NCBI RefSeq assembly: GCF_027530345.1
Contig: NZ_JAPZQK010000013.1
Span: 154,392-218,391, forward strand
DNA length: 64,000 nucleotides
Direction of reading: 5' to 3'
Source of the DNA: Silanimonas sp.
GTDB lineage: Bacteria; Pseudomonadota; Gammaproteobacteria; Xanthomonadales; Xanthomonadaceae
Numbering within the stretch: the first letter of the stretch is position 1; every line of letters begins with the position of its first letter. This document shows, piece after piece, positions 34,860 through 43,921 of the stretch. Under the pieces are notes generated by a model. The model was not told the DNA's origin. It saw nothing but the letters and a program-made list of their open reading frames with translations, and did not search any database. The position numbers were made by a program, and so were the translations under genes.

Positions 34860-34886
34860 ACCCGCCGAAAGGCGGGTTTCGTGTTT
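34860..34886 (+). terminator. Rho-independent terminator of ssrA
   Basis: ACCCGCC, a GAAA tetraloop and GGCGGGT (34860-34877) are followed by TTCGTGTTTT. It starts 13 nt after the tmRNA CCA and ends at the stop codon of the convergent PAS-GGDEF-EAL gene. Confidence 0.85.
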
Positions 34887-37307
34887 TCAGCCGGCCTTGC
34901 GCTGGCCCGGATCACCGCCGAAGCGCTTCGAGAACACCTCGGCCGTCAGTGCGGGCGCCATCAGCCAACCCTGCATCTCGTGGCAGCCGGCCGCGTGCAA
35001 GAGCTCGCGCTGGGCTTCGGTCTCGACGCCTTCCGCGGTGACGGACAACCGCAGTGCGCGACCCATCTGGATGATCGCCACCACGATGGCCTCGCTTTCC
35101 GCGCTGCCCGGCAGGTCGGCGATGAAGCTGCGGTCGATCTTGATGCGCTCGATCGGGAAGCGTTTCAGGTACGACAGCGAGGAGTACCCGGTGCCGAAGT
35201 CGTCGATGGCGAGGCGCACGCCCAGGGCGCTGAGCGCCGTGAGGCGGCGCATGGCGTCTTCGACATCGGAGATGAGGATGGATTCGGTGAGCTCCAGCTC
35301 CAGCGCTTCGCCCGGCAGTCCGTGGCGGCGCAAGCCCTCGGCGACGGACTCGAGGAAATCACTCTGGTGGAACTGCAGTGCGGAGACGTTGACGGCCACG
35401 GCGACGCAAAGACCGGCGCGCCACCACTCGCTCAGCTGGGACAGCGTGGTCTCGAGCACGAAGCGGCCGAGCGGGATGATCGCGCCGCTTTCCTCGGCGA
35501 CCGGGATGAAGCGTCCCGGCGAGACCGCCCCGAGCTCGGGGTCGTTCCAGCGCACCAGCGCTTCGGCACCGATCAGGCTGCGGTCCTCGATGCGGAACTT
35601 CGGCTGGTAGTGGACTTCGAGGGCCCCTTCGACCAGCGCATGCCGCAAGGCATGGTCGAGCTTCATCCGCGAGAGGAGGCCGATGTTCATCTGCCGCTGG
35701 TAGAAGCGGAGGTCGGCCCGGCCGCGCTCCTTCACCGCGTACATCGCGCTGTCGGCGTTCTTGGTGAGCTCGTCGGCGTCGGCGCCGTCTTCCGGGTACA
35801 TGGCGATGCCGATCGAGACGGTGAGGGTGAAACTCATCCCGTCGACCACCACCGGCTGGGAGATGGCATGCAGGATGCGCCGCGCCGCGACCTCGGCCCC
35901 GGCGGCATCGACGCCAGCGAGGATCAGGATGAATTCATCGCCGCCGACGCGCGCAGCCGTGTCCACCTGGCGCACGCATTCCTGCAGGCGTTCGGAGACA
36001 CCCACCAGCACGCGATCGCCGAAGCCGTGGCCCAGCGAGTCGTTGATCTGCTTGAAGCGGTCGAGGTCGAGGAACAGCACCGCGAAACTGCCACGCTCGC
36101 GCTTCGCGTAGTTGATGGCCATCTCGAAGCGTTCGCGGAGCAGCACGCGGTTCGGCAGGCCGGTAAGCGGGTCGGTGAACGCCAACTCCTCGATGCGCTG
36201 GCGCGCCGCCATCGCCTCGCTGAGGTCCTTGGCGAAACCGATCATGTGAAGGGTGGCACCGGCGTCATCGACGACGCGCACCAGGGACAGCAGGCAGGGG
36301 TAAGGCGAGCCGTCGTTCCGGCGTGCCCACAGCTCGCCCTGCCAGTAGCCCTCGTGCAGCAGGGCCCTGCGGATGGCGCGCGCCTGGGCGCGCGATGCCA
36401 CGTTCGAGAGCAGCGTCGCGGCCGGCCGCCCCTCGATCTCGGCGGACTGCCAGCCGGTCTGGCGCTCGAAGGTCGGGTTCGCCGCCACCATCCGGAGGCG
36501 CGCGTCGGTGACGAAGATCGCGTCGAGGCTGGATTCGAAGACGCGCGCGGCGAGCTTCAGGCGGGCCTCGTCGGCGAGCCGCTGGGTGATGTCGCGGAAC
36601 GAGAACACGCGGCCGATCGGGCGCCCGCGTGCGAACTGCGGGAGCGTCACGCGCTCGAGCACCTTCCCGCTGCGCAACACGAGCACGTCGTCGGCTTCGA
36701 GCAGGGGCGCGCAGGAGATCTGCCCCATGCGGTCGCGATAGCCTTCCGCGTCGCGCACGTGCTCGGTGAGCCAACCGAAGATGGCGGCGTCGTCGCGCTC
36801 GCTGAGCATCGACTCCGGCAGGTCCCAGAGCTCGGCGAAGCGCTGATTGAAGCCGCGGATGCCACCGTCCATGTCGACCACGAGGATGCCGTCGGCGGTG
36901 GATTCGAGCGTGGCACGAAGCTCGGCGATGATGTTCTCGAGCTGCTGCTCGGCGCTGCGCTGCTCGCTGCGGTCGACCATTGCCACCATATAGACGGCGG
37001 CGCCCTGCTCGATCTGCACGAGGCTGACGCGACGCTCGATCTGGCGGATGTCGCCATTGCCCCGCTTGAGCAGGGTCTCCGAACGGATGGCACGGGAGCG
37101 GCCGGCGGCCACGTCCTCCCAGAAGAACAGGTCCTGCGAGGTGGAAGCGAAATCGACGACTGGCCGGCCGACCAACTCGGCGCGCGAGAGGCCGATCATG
37201 TCCTCGGCGGCACGGTTGACCGCGAGGATGCGCAGGTCGACGGCGTCAACGAGCCAGACGGCCTCGATGACGCTCTCGATCAGCATCTGCGGCAACTTCG
37301 CCGTCAT
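34887..37307 (-). CDS. PAS-PAS-PAS-GGDEF-EAL c-di-GMP signalling protein
   Basis: The 806-residue cytoplasmic protein has three PAS-like sensor domains (about 8-120, 125-250, 255-375; the last with RMVAANPTFERQTGW), a GGDEF domain (about 380-545) with the intact RVGGDEF active site, and an EAL domain (about 555-800) with AEALVRW, VNVSALQF, ELTESIL, IDDFGTGYSSLSYL, IKIDRSF and AEGVETEAQ. Both activities could be real. No membrane segment or signal peptide is seen. The ATG at 37307 overlaps the HD-GYP stop by 4 nt, so the two are coupled; the frame is open further upstream to 37358. Confidence 0.95.
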   Translation of the reverse strand: MTAKLPQMLIESVIEAVWLVDAVDLRILAVNRAAEDMIGLSRAELVGRPVVDFASTSQDLFFWEDVAAGRSRAIRSETLLKRGNGDIRQIERRVSLVQIEQGAAVYMVAMVDRSEQRSAEQQLENIIAELRATLESTADGILVVDMDGGIRGFNQRFAELWDLPESMLSERDDAAIFGWLTEHVRDAEGYRDRMGQISCAPLLEADDVLVLRSGKVLERVTLPQFARGRPIGRVFSFRDITQRLADEARLKLAARVFESSLDAIFVTDARLRMVAANPTFERQTGWQSAEIEGRPAATLLSNVASRAQARAIRRALLHEGYWQGELWARRNDGSPYPCLLSLVRVVDDAGATLHMIGFAKDLSEAMAARQRIEELAFTDPLTGLPNRVLLRERFEMAINYAKRERGSFAVLFLDLDRFKQINDSLGHGFGDRVLVGVSERLQECVRQVDTAARVGGDEFILILAGVDAAGAEVAARRILHAISQPVVVDGMSFTLTVSIGIAMYPEDGADADELTKNADSAMYAVKERGRADLRFYQRQMNIGLLSRMKLDHALRHALVEGALEVHYQPKFRIEDRSLIGAEALVRWNDPELGAVSPGRFIPVAEESGAIIPLGRFVLETTLSQLSEWWRAGLCVAVAVNVSALQFHQSDFLESVAEGLRRHGLPGEALELELTESILISDVEDAMRRLTALSALGVRLAIDDFGTGYSSLSYLKRFPIERIKIDRSFIADLPGSAESEAIVVAIIQMGRALRLSVTAEGVETEAQRELLHAAGCHEMQGWLMAPALTAEVFSKRFGGDPGQRKAG

Positions 37308-38701
37308 GGCGAGGCATCCCTCCCCGCCGTCGCCATCGAGCGCTCGAAGAAGTAGCACATGCGCTTGCGCGGCGAGAGGTAGTCGAAGACCGCCCGCGGC
37401 AGTTGTCCGGGCTTGATGGCGCGCTGGATGCCAAGCTCCGGGTGGTGCTCGAGGTCGAAGACAAGCGCTTCGTCGGACGGCACTTCGGGCTCGTGGATCA
37501 GGATGCGCGGCTTGAGCGGCCGGTCGGAATTCACCGAGACGACGATCGCAAAGCGTTCGTCGTTGAGCTGCAGCACCGAGCCCGGCGGGTAAACGCCCAT
37601 CATGCGGATGAAGGCGGCGAGCACGGTGGCGTCGAAGGCGTCGCGCTGGCGCGCGAAGATCAGGGCCAAGGCGTCATGCGGCGTGAGTGACTGCGCCGGA
37701 TTGCCGGGATTGCACAGGTTGTCGTACTGGTTGACGAGCGCAACCACCCGGGCGAGTGGCTTGATTTGTTCGCCCTTCAGGCCGGAGGGGTAGCCGCTAC
37801 CGTCGGCATACTCGTGGTGTTGGGCGATCACATCGAGGACGTCGGCCGGAAGCCCCATCTTCTTGCCCAGGGTCATGCCCTGCGCCGCATGGCCCTGGAA
37901 CAGCCTGCGCTCGACGGCAGGCGCGTGGTCGTCACGCCAACGCAAGCGGTCGGGCAGTTCGAGCTTGCCGATATCGTGCAGCAGCGCCCCCATGCCGAGG
38001 CTGGCGAGGCGTGCATCGTCGAACCGCAGCGCGCGCCCGAGCAGGATCGAAAGCACGCTGACGTTCATCGCATGGAAGGTGGTCTCCTGCCCTGCCTTCT
38101 CTGACAGCAGGCGGATGGCGACTTCGCCCATGCCGGCGACTTGGCCGACCATGGCGTCAACCTGCGCCTGCGCGACTTCGCGTGCTTGGCCGGGATTGGA
38201 CTTGGCGTTCTGCAGCACGCCGCGCAGTTGGCGCGTGGCTTCACTGAACTGGTGTTCGCAGCGGTCGAGGCTGGCCTGCTGGTCGGCAAGCAGGGCACGG
38301 CGCTGCGCCGCGGGCGAACGGAGAGGCTCGGGCGCAGGGGCGTTCGGGCTGGCCGAGGCGTCGTCCACGGGCGTGGCCGCGCCATCGCCGGCGTTACCCT
38401 CCTCAGCAGCCGGCGCGTCCGGCGCGACGGGATCCGGCGGCGGATCATCGAAGCGCGGCACGCCGAGCGCCGACCAGGTGGGGACCACGCCTTGCTCAGG
38501 CAAAGGCGCGACTTGGCTCTGCTTCGGGGAATAGCGCACGCGCTTCAGTCCCGAGGCGCGAAGTTGGGCCAATTGGGCGTCGCTGGTGATCAGGAAGCCG
38601 CCAGTCGGGAGGGAATGCGACGCATCGTGCAGGTCGACCTGCACATACATCCCTACGCGAAGTCGACTCACGTCGATCAGTTCAAGCGTGGTTTCCGCCA
38701 T
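37304..38701 (-). CDS. DUF3391 / HD-GYP c-di-GMP phosphodiesterase
   Basis: The 465-residue product opens with a DUF3391-like domain (VSRLRVGMYVQVDL), followed by a Pro/Ala-rich linker (about 85-130), a helical segment, and an HD-GYP domain with the complete dyad LLHDIGKLELP (H242-D243), GHAAQGM, and HHEYADGSGYPSGL. Unlike the paralogue at 9.4 kb the catalytic residues are all present. GAGG lies 6 nt before the ATG at 38701. It precedes and overlaps the PAS-GGDEF-EAL gene. Confidence 0.95.
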   Translation of the reverse strand: MAETTLELIDVSRLRVGMYVQVDLHDASHSLPTGGFLITSDAQLAQLRASGLKRVRYSPKQSQVAPLPEQGVVPTWSALGVPRFDDPPPDPVAPDAPAAEEGNAGDGAATPVDDASASPNAPAPEPLRSPAAQRRALLADQQASLDRCEHQFSEATRQLRGVLQNAKSNPGQAREVAQAQVDAMVGQVAGMGEVAIRLLSEKAGQETTFHAMNVSVLSILLGRALRFDDARLASLGMGALLHDIGKLELPDRLRWRDDHAPAVERRLFQGHAAQGMTLGKKMGLPADVLDVIAQHHEYADGSGYPSGLKGEQIKPLARVVALVNQYDNLCNPGNPAQSLTPHDALALIFARQRDAFDATVLAAFIRMMGVYPPGSVLQLNDERFAIVVSVNSDRPLKPRILIHEPEVPSDEALVFDLEHHPELGIQRAIKPGQLPRAVFDYLSPRKRMCYFFERSMATAGRDASP

Positions 38702-38807
38702 GGCCGTCCTCGTGCTGGCCTCACAAGCCTGAACGTCTCTTCTGGATGTTGCAAGCGCAGCATCGCCGCGGATGCACGCGCCGCTCACCCATCGAAGACC
38801 TCCTCCC

Positions 38808-38894
38808 TGGTGCCCGGGGCGGGACTCGAACCCGCATGGCCTCGCGGCCGAGGGATTTTAAGTCCCCTGTGTCTACCGGTTTCACCACCCGGGC
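38808..38894 (-). tRNA. leuZ: tRNA-Leu (anticodon TAA)
   Basis: An 87-nt gene with CCA encoded. The acceptor stem GCCCGGG pairs with CCCGGGC, the anticodon loop is CTTAAAA giving UAA, and a long variable arm typical of class II tRNAs follows. It is last in the Gly-Cys-Leu cluster. No terminator with a T tract is seen after it. Confidence 0.97.
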
Positions 38895-38924
38895 ATGCGG
38901 CGATCATACGTGCCGGCATCGGGC

Positions 38925-38950
38925 AAAAAAAAACCGCGCGATGCGCGGTT
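38925..38950 (-). terminator. Terminator between tRNA-Cys and tRNA-Leu
   Basis: An 8-bp stem AACCGCGC/GCGCGGTT with a 3-nt loop followed by a run of nine T on the minus strand, 8 nt after the tRNA-Cys CCA. It would attenuate transcription into tRNA-Leu. Confidence 0.8.
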
Positions 38951-38958
38951 CGATTCGA

Positions 38959-39032
38959 TGGAGGCCTGGGTCGGAATTGAACCGGCGTACGCGGATTTGC
39001 AGTCCGCTGCATAACCACTCTGCCACCAGGCC
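38959..39032 (-). tRNA. cysT: tRNA-Cys (anticodon GCA)
   Basis: A 74-nt gene with encoded CCA and discriminator T. Acceptor GGCCTGG pairs with CCAGGCC; the anticodon stem-loop GCGGACTGCAAATCCGC gives GCA. Flanked on both sides by terminator hairpins. Confidence 0.97.
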
Positions 39033-39038
39033 CCGCTG

Positions 39039-39070
39039 AAAAAACAAGACCTCGGCGAGCCGAGGTCTTG
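39039..39070 (-). terminator. Terminator between tRNA-Gly and tRNA-Cys
   Basis: A perfect 11-bp stem CAAGACCTCGG/CCGAGGTCTTG with a 4-nt loop, followed by six T on the minus strand, 8 nt after tRNA-Gly. It would reduce readthrough to tRNA-Cys. Confidence 0.82.
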
Positions 39071-39078
39071 GGAAAACG

Positions 39079-39154
<76 letters not shown>

Positions 39155-39167
39155 ACCGGAGACGCAC

Positions 39168-39195
39168 ATTATGGCGATTCCGACGACGATGTCAA
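39168..39195 (-). promoter_or_regulatory. Strong promoter of the tRNA-Gly-Cys-Leu cluster
   Basis: TTGACA (39195-39190, perfect), 16 nt, CATAAT (39173-39168, 5 of 6), followed by a GC-rich discriminator GTGCGTC. Transcription would begin about 7 nt before mature tRNA-Gly. It lies in the 80-nt gap after pgsA, so tRNA expression need not depend on pgsA. Confidence 0.8.
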
Positions 39196-39234
39196 CACCG
39201 TGACGGGTATCGAAGTGGTTCGGATCGCGGCGGT

Positions 39235-39813
39235 TCAGCGCCCGTCACGGGCGAAGGACGGCCAAGCGGCGCGCAGGTAATCCGCGCCGGACCACAGCGT
39301 CAGAGCGGCCGCCAGCGCCAGCAGCCATTCGCCGAGGGCCTGTGCCGGCAGCGCCGGCAGATGCGGCCCCAACCAGAGGCTCGGGCCGATCAGCAGCGCC
39401 ACGATCGCCACCATCTGCACGATGGTCTTGAGCTTGCCGACCCAGGCCACCGCGACCGCGCCGCGCGCCCCGATCTCCGCCATCCACTCGCGCAAGGCCG
39501 AGATGGTGATCTCGCGGCCGACGATCACTGCCGACAGCAGGGTGAGCCAGATGGTCGGATGCGCCTGCACGACGATGAACAAGGCCGCGGCGACGGCGAG
39601 CTTGTCGGCCACCGGATCCAGGAAGGCACCGAACGCGGAATACATGTTGAAGCGACGGGCGATCCAGCCGTCGAGCCAGTCGGTCAGCGCGCCGACGGTG
39701 AAGATCACCGCCGCCCAGAAGCGCGCGTTCTCCAGCGGGGAATAGAACACGACCACCATCACCGGGATCAGGACGATGCGGAACAGCGTGAGCGCGGTGG
39801 GGATCGTCAGCAT
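39235..39813 (-). CDS. pgsA: Phosphatidylglycerophosphate synthase
   Basis: Membrane enzyme that joins CDP-diacylglycerol and glycerol-3-phosphate on the way to phosphatidylglycerol. The 192-residue protein has several hydrophobic helices and the CDP-alcohol phosphotransferase motif DWLDGWIARR...GAFLDPVADK (D-x2-DG-x2-AR-x8-G-x3-D-x3-D) complete near residues 46-70. ATG at 39813 shares one base with the uvrC stop (TGATG). The order uvrC-pgsA-tRNA is that of E. coli. Confidence 0.97.
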   Translation of the reverse strand: MLTIPTALTLFRIVLIPVMVVVFYSPLENARFWAAVIFTVGALTDWLDGWIARRFNMYSAFGAFLDPVADKLAVAAALFIVVQAHPTIWLTLLSAVIVGREITISALREWMAEIGARGAVAVAWVGKLKTIVQMVAIVALLIGPSLWLGPHLPALPAQALGEWLLALAAALTLWSGADYLRAAWPSFARDGR

Positions 39814-41687
39814 CAAATCGGGGCTCCTGAGCCGCCCTCCTCGGGCAAGCCATGAAGGAAAGCATAGATGCGCGAGGCCAAGGCCGCACTCACGCCGTCG
39901 GCCCGGGCGATTTCCTCGATGCCGGCATCCTTCAGCCCCTTGAGGCCGCCGAAGTGCTTCAGCAGGGCCTGGCGGCGTCTCGGGCCGACTCCGGGGATGT
40001 CCTCGAGGCGGCTGGTGTCGCGGGCCTTGGCCCGACGCTTGCGATGCCCGGTGATGGCGAAGCGATGCGCCTCGTCGCGCGCCTGTTGCACCAGCTGCAG
40101 GCCCGGTGACGCCGCCCCGGGACGCAGTTCACGGCCGTCAGGGAACACCAGGCGTTCCTCGCCGGCCTTTCGCGCCTCGCCCTTGGCCACGCCGATGACG
40201 GCCACGCCCTGCACCGCCAGTTCCTCCAGCACCTCGAGGGCTTGCCGCAACTGGCCCATCCCGCCGTCGATCAGCAGCAGATCGGGCAGCACCCCCTCTT
40301 CCACCCCGCGCTTGAAGCGCCGGGTCAGCGCCTGGCGCATGGCGGCGTAATCGTCGCCAGGCTCGACGCCGGTGATGTTGAAACGCCGGTAGTGCGCCGT
40401 CTGCGCGCCCTCCGGACCGAACACGACGTTGCTCGCCACGGTGGCCTCGCCCATCGTGTGGCTGATGTCGAAGCACTCGATGCGCTGCGGCGGCGCCGGC
40501 AGGCCCAGCAGCTGTTGCAGGTCATCGAGTCGCGCCTGCTGGCTGGCGCGCGTGGCCTGCTCGGTGGCGAGCGCGAGGTGCGCGTTGCGCACGGCCATCT
40601 CGAGGTAGCGCGCGCGATCGCCGCGCACGCTGGCCTTGATCTCCACCGCATGTCCGGCCTGTTCGGCCAGCGCCGCTTCCAGCGTCTCGGGGTCGTCGAG
40701 CGCATGGCTCAGCACCATCTCGCGCGGCGGCTTGCGCGCGGCGTAATGCTGGGTGATGAAGGCCTCGAGGATCTCGCCTTCCGCGACGTCACGGTCGATG
40801 CGCAGCGGGTGCGAGGCGGTGCCGAGGTTCACGCCGTCGCGGAAGCTCAGGACCAGCACGACCGCCACGCCGGCCTGCTGCACGCAGGCGAGCACATCAA
40901 GGTCGGGGCGGTCGCCATCGACGTACTGGCGCGCCTGCACCTTGCGGATCGCGGCGATCTGGTCGCGCAGGCCTGCGGCCCCTTCGAACTCCAACGCCGC
41001 ACTCGCACTCTCCATCGACTGCCCGAGCTCGCGCACCACGTCGTCGCTGCGACCGTCGAGGAAGAGCCCAACGCGGCGCACGGCATCCGCATAGTCCGTT
41101 GCGGCCACCAGGCCCACGCAGGGCGCGCTGCAGCGGCCGATCTGGTGCTGGAGGCAGGGGCGCGTGCGGTTGCGGAAGACGCTGTCCTCGCAGCTTCGCA
41201 GGCGGAACAGCTTGAACATCAGGTCCATCGTCTCGCGCACCGCGAGCGAACCCGTGTACGGGCCGAAATAGCGACCGGGCTGCCCGCGGGCACCACGGTG
41301 GTAGGCGAGCCGCGGCCAGGCCTCCTGGGTGAGCAGCACATACGGATAACTCTTGTCGTCGCGCATCAGGATGTTGAAGCGCGGCTTCAAGGCCTTGATG
41401 AGCTGGTTCTCGAGGATGAGCGCCTCGCTCGCGGTGCGCGTCACCGTCGTCTCGATGCGCGCGATGCGCGCGACCATCATCGCGATGCGTGGCGCGTGCT
41501 GCTTGCTGAAATAGCTGCCGACGCGCTTCTTCAGCGACGCCGCCTTGCCGACGTAGAGGATCCCGCCCTCGGCGTCGAACATCCGGTACACGCCGGGCGC
41601 CGTCGTCAGGCCGCGGACGAAGGCACGGGGGTCGAAGGGTTCAGGCGTCGCGGGGGGAAGCGCGGCGCCCACGGCCGCGTCGTTCAT
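39813..41687 (-). CDS. uvrC: UvrABC system protein C
   Basis: Makes both incisions in nucleotide excision repair. The 624 residues contain the GIY-YIG nuclease (APGVYRMFDAEGGILYVGKAASLKKRVGSYF, about 30-65), the cysteine-containing region, the UVR helix hairpin that binds UvrB (about 215-250), the RNase H-like endonuclease domain (IECFDISHTMGEATVAS, then LLIDGGMGQL) and a helix-hairpin-helix tail (LEDIPGVGPRRRQALLKHF). The ATG at 41687 overlaps the preceding stop by 4 nt; the frame is open further upstream. Confidence 0.98.
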   Translation of the reverse strand: MNDAAVGAALPPATPEPFDPRAFVRGLTTAPGVYRMFDAEGGILYVGKAASLKKRVGSYFSKQHAPRIAMMVARIARIETTVTRTASEALILENQLIKALKPRFNILMRDDKSYPYVLLTQEAWPRLAYHRGARGQPGRYFGPYTGSLAVRETMDLMFKLFRLRSCEDSVFRNRTRPCLQHQIGRCSAPCVGLVAATDYADAVRRVGLFLDGRSDDVVRELGQSMESASAALEFEGAAGLRDQIAAIRKVQARQYVDGDRPDLDVLACVQQAGVAVVLVLSFRDGVNLGTASHPLRIDRDVAEGEILEAFITQHYAARKPPREMVLSHALDDPETLEAALAEQAGHAVEIKASVRGDRARYLEMAVRNAHLALATEQATRASQQARLDDLQQLLGLPAPPQRIECFDISHTMGEATVASNVVFGPEGAQTAHYRRFNITGVEPGDDYAAMRQALTRRFKRGVEEGVLPDLLLIDGGMGQLRQALEVLEELAVQGVAVIGVAKGEARKAGEERLVFPDGRELRPGAASPGLQLVQQARDEAHRFAITGHRKRRAKARDTSRLEDIPGVGPRRRQALLKHFGGLKGLKDAGIEEIARADGVSAALASRIYAFLHGLPEEGGSGAPI

Positions 41688-43129
41688 TCGCCGACCGGCA
41701 GGCGGTGCATCTCGCCGGCATCGCTGTCGAAGCGCCAGACCAGGTGATTGCCGGCGTCGGCGATCCACAACTGCCCCTGCCAGGCCGCAAGGGCCGTGGG
41801 CCGATGCAGCGCGGTCGGCAGCGGCACGGTGGACAGCGCCTGGTTGCGCGAGACCCAACGCCGCAGCACGCCGTTGCCCGTATCCGCGATCCAGAGCCCC
41901 TGCCCGTTCGGCAGCGCGGCGAGCGCCGTGGGGTATTGCATCAGGGCCTGGCGGCCGCCGCCATCCTTGAGGCCGAACTCGAACAGCCCACGACCGAACA
42001 GGTTGCGGACGCTGCCATCGGCGAGCTTGACCTCGCGCAGGCTCGAGGCCGCGGCATCGAGCACGTAGGCCCGATCACCGAGGACGACGAGGCCAGTGGG
42101 CTGGGCGAAGCTGGCGTCGCCGGCCGCGCCCTCGTCCTCGCCGAAACGGCCGCTGCCGCTGACGAGACGCAAGGTGGCGGTGCCCAGCTCGATGGCCCAG
42201 AGCTGGTGCGATGCTGCGAGGGTGACGAGGAGCGTGTTCTCGGCGACGGCGAGTGCGTACGGACGATCGAGCACGCCGTCCTTCGGCAGGCGGAACACCC
42301 CCGCCACCGGGTCGCCACTCCGCCCGCTGCCGACCAGCGTGTCGACTTCGCCGGTTCGCGTGTTGATGCGGCGGATCGCGTGGTTGCCGGTATCAGCGAC
42401 GTACAAGCGGTCCTGCAGCAGGGCAAGGCCGCGCGGCGAATTGAAACCAGCGACGTCGGCGAGGCCATCGACGAAATCGCGATTGCCGGTGCCGATGCGA
42501 CGGAGGATCCGACCGTCATGCGTGCATTCGAGGATGCGGTGGTTGCCGGTGTCGGCGATGTACAGCCGGGAGGCATTCGCGACCAGACCGCCCGGCGAGA
42601 CCGGCGCGCTGCGGGCCCCTGCCGTGTCGAGGCGCGGCGTGTCCACGTGGCCGGGCGAATTGAGGAAGTTCGCGTCGATCTCGGCTTCCAAGGCTGGCTG
42701 CAGGGCCTCGATGGCGCGATCGCCGACGAGGCGTTCACGGATGAACCCTTGCGCATCGACGAGGACGACGGTCGGCCACGCACTCAGGGCGTACTGCTGC
42801 CAGGCCGCCCAGTCGCCATCGTTGACCAGCGGAAGCGCGGCGCCCTCGCCTTGCCGCACATCCCAAGCGGCGGAACCGTCGCGCTCGTGGTCGAACTTCG
42901 GCACGTGCACGGCGATGAAGGCGGCGCTCTCACGGAATCGCGCCGCCAGCGCGCCGACCGTCTGCAGGGCGTTGTGGCAATGCGCCGACCCGGCATTCCA
43001 GAACAGCAGCACCACCGGATGGCCGCGCAGTCCCGCGAGCGTGATGGGCGCGGTGTTGATCCATCCCATCGAGGGATCGAACTCGGGCGCGATGCTCAGG
43101 GCGAGGCCGGAGGGTGCGGTCGAAGCCAT
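41684..43129 (-). CDS. Thioredoxin-like / NHL-repeat protein
   Basis: The 481-residue protein has a thioredoxin-like domain (about 10-150; VVLLFWNAGSAHCHNALQTVG, then the cis-proline AWPTVVLVDAQGFIRERLVG) followed by NHL repeats (about 180-475) with LYIADTGNHRILE, LYVADTGNHAIRR, LWIADTGNGVLRR and LWIADAGNHLVWR. This is the architecture of NHLRC2-like proteins. The CxxC is reduced to SxxC (SAHC). No signal peptide is seen. Function is unknown. It lies between kdsB and uvrC with tight spacing. Confidence 0.88.
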   Translation of the reverse strand: MASTAPSGLALSIAPEFDPSMGWINTAPITLAGLRGHPVVLLFWNAGSAHCHNALQTVGALAARFRESAAFIAVHVPKFDHERDGSAAWDVRQGEGAALPLVNDGDWAAWQQYALSAWPTVVLVDAQGFIRERLVGDRAIEALQPALEAEIDANFLNSPGHVDTPRLDTAGARSAPVSPGGLVANASRLYIADTGNHRILECTHDGRILRRIGTGNRDFVDGLADVAGFNSPRGLALLQDRLYVADTGNHAIRRINTRTGEVDTLVGSGRSGDPVAGVFRLPKDGVLDRPYALAVAENTLLVTLAASHQLWAIELGTATLRLVSGSGRFGEDEGAAGDASFAQPTGLVVLGDRAYVLDAAASSLREVKLADGSVRNLFGRGLFEFGLKDGGGRQALMQYPTALAALPNGQGLWIADTGNGVLRRWVSRNQALSTVPLPTALHRPTALAAWQGQLWIADAGNHLVWRFDSDAGEMHRLPVGE

Positions 43130-43156
43130 GCGGGACCACCTGGAGGGACGGGCCGA

Positions 43157-43921
43157 TTATGCGTCCCGCAGCGCAGCTTCGGCACGCAAAAGATCATCCT
43201 CGGTGTCGATGCCCTGCGGGAAGGCCGCGGGACTCAAGGCCACGGCGATGCGGTGCCCGGCCTCGAGCACGCGCAACTGTTCGAGGGCCTCGAGCTGCTC
43301 CAGGCGGCCCGGCGGCAAGGACTGGAACACCCGGAGGAAGCCGGCGCGATAGGCGTACATCCCGATGTGGCGGAGGCAGGGGGCCGCGGGCGCGGTCACG
43401 CGGTCGCTCGCGTAGCGGTCGCGGTGCCAGGGGATGGGGGCGCGACTGAAGTACAGCGCATGGCCCGAGGCGTCGGTGACCACCTTCACCGCATTCGAAT
43501 CGAACAGCGTCGCCGTGTCGGTGATCGGGCTGGCCAAGGTGGCCATCGGCGCGGCGCTGGCCGCCAGCGTTGCCGCCACGCACTGCAGCGCCGCAACCGG
43601 CGCGAAGGGTTCGTCGCCCTGCAGGTTCACCACCAGCGCGTCATCGGGCCAGCCGCACTGCTCGGCGCACTCGGCGAGCCGATCGGTGCCCGAGGGGTGG
43701 TCACTGCGGGTCATGCACACGCGCACGTCGAGGCCCGCCACCGCCTCGGCGATGCGGGCATCGTCGGTAGCCAGGACGACCTCGGCCGCACCCGACGCCA
43801 GCGCGCGGCGCACGACGTGGCGGACGATGGGCTCGCCCCCCAGGAGACGCAGCGGCTTGCCGGGCAGGCGCGAAGCGGAAAAACGCGCCGGGACGGCGAC
43901 GATGAATTCAGGGTTCGACAT
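43157..43921 (-). CDS. kdsB: 3-deoxy-manno-octulosonate cytidylyltransferase
   Basis: Activates Kdo with CTP for lipopolysaccharide core assembly. The 254-residue product has the nucleotide-binding opening [19 protein letters not shown], the ATDD metal site, the [10 protein letters not shown] block, VNLQGDEPF and [14 protein letters not shown]. The start at 43921 (MSNPEF) overlaps lpxK by 14 nt; the frame extends ten codons further but without a better site. It completes the exbBD-msbA-lpxK-kdsB envelope series. Confidence 0.97.
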   Translation of the reverse strand: MSNPEFIVAVPARFSASRLPGKPLRLLGGEPIVRHVVRRALASGAAEVVLATDDARIAEAVAGLDVRVCMTRSDHPSGTDRLAECAEQCGWPDDALVVNLQGDEPFAPVAALQCVAATLAASAAPMATLASPITDTATLFDSNAVKVVTDASGHALYFSRAPIPWHRDRYASDRVTAPAAPCLRHIGMYAYRAGFLRVFQSLPPGRLEQLEALEQLRVLEAGHRIAVALSPAAFPQGIDTEDDLLRAEAALRDA

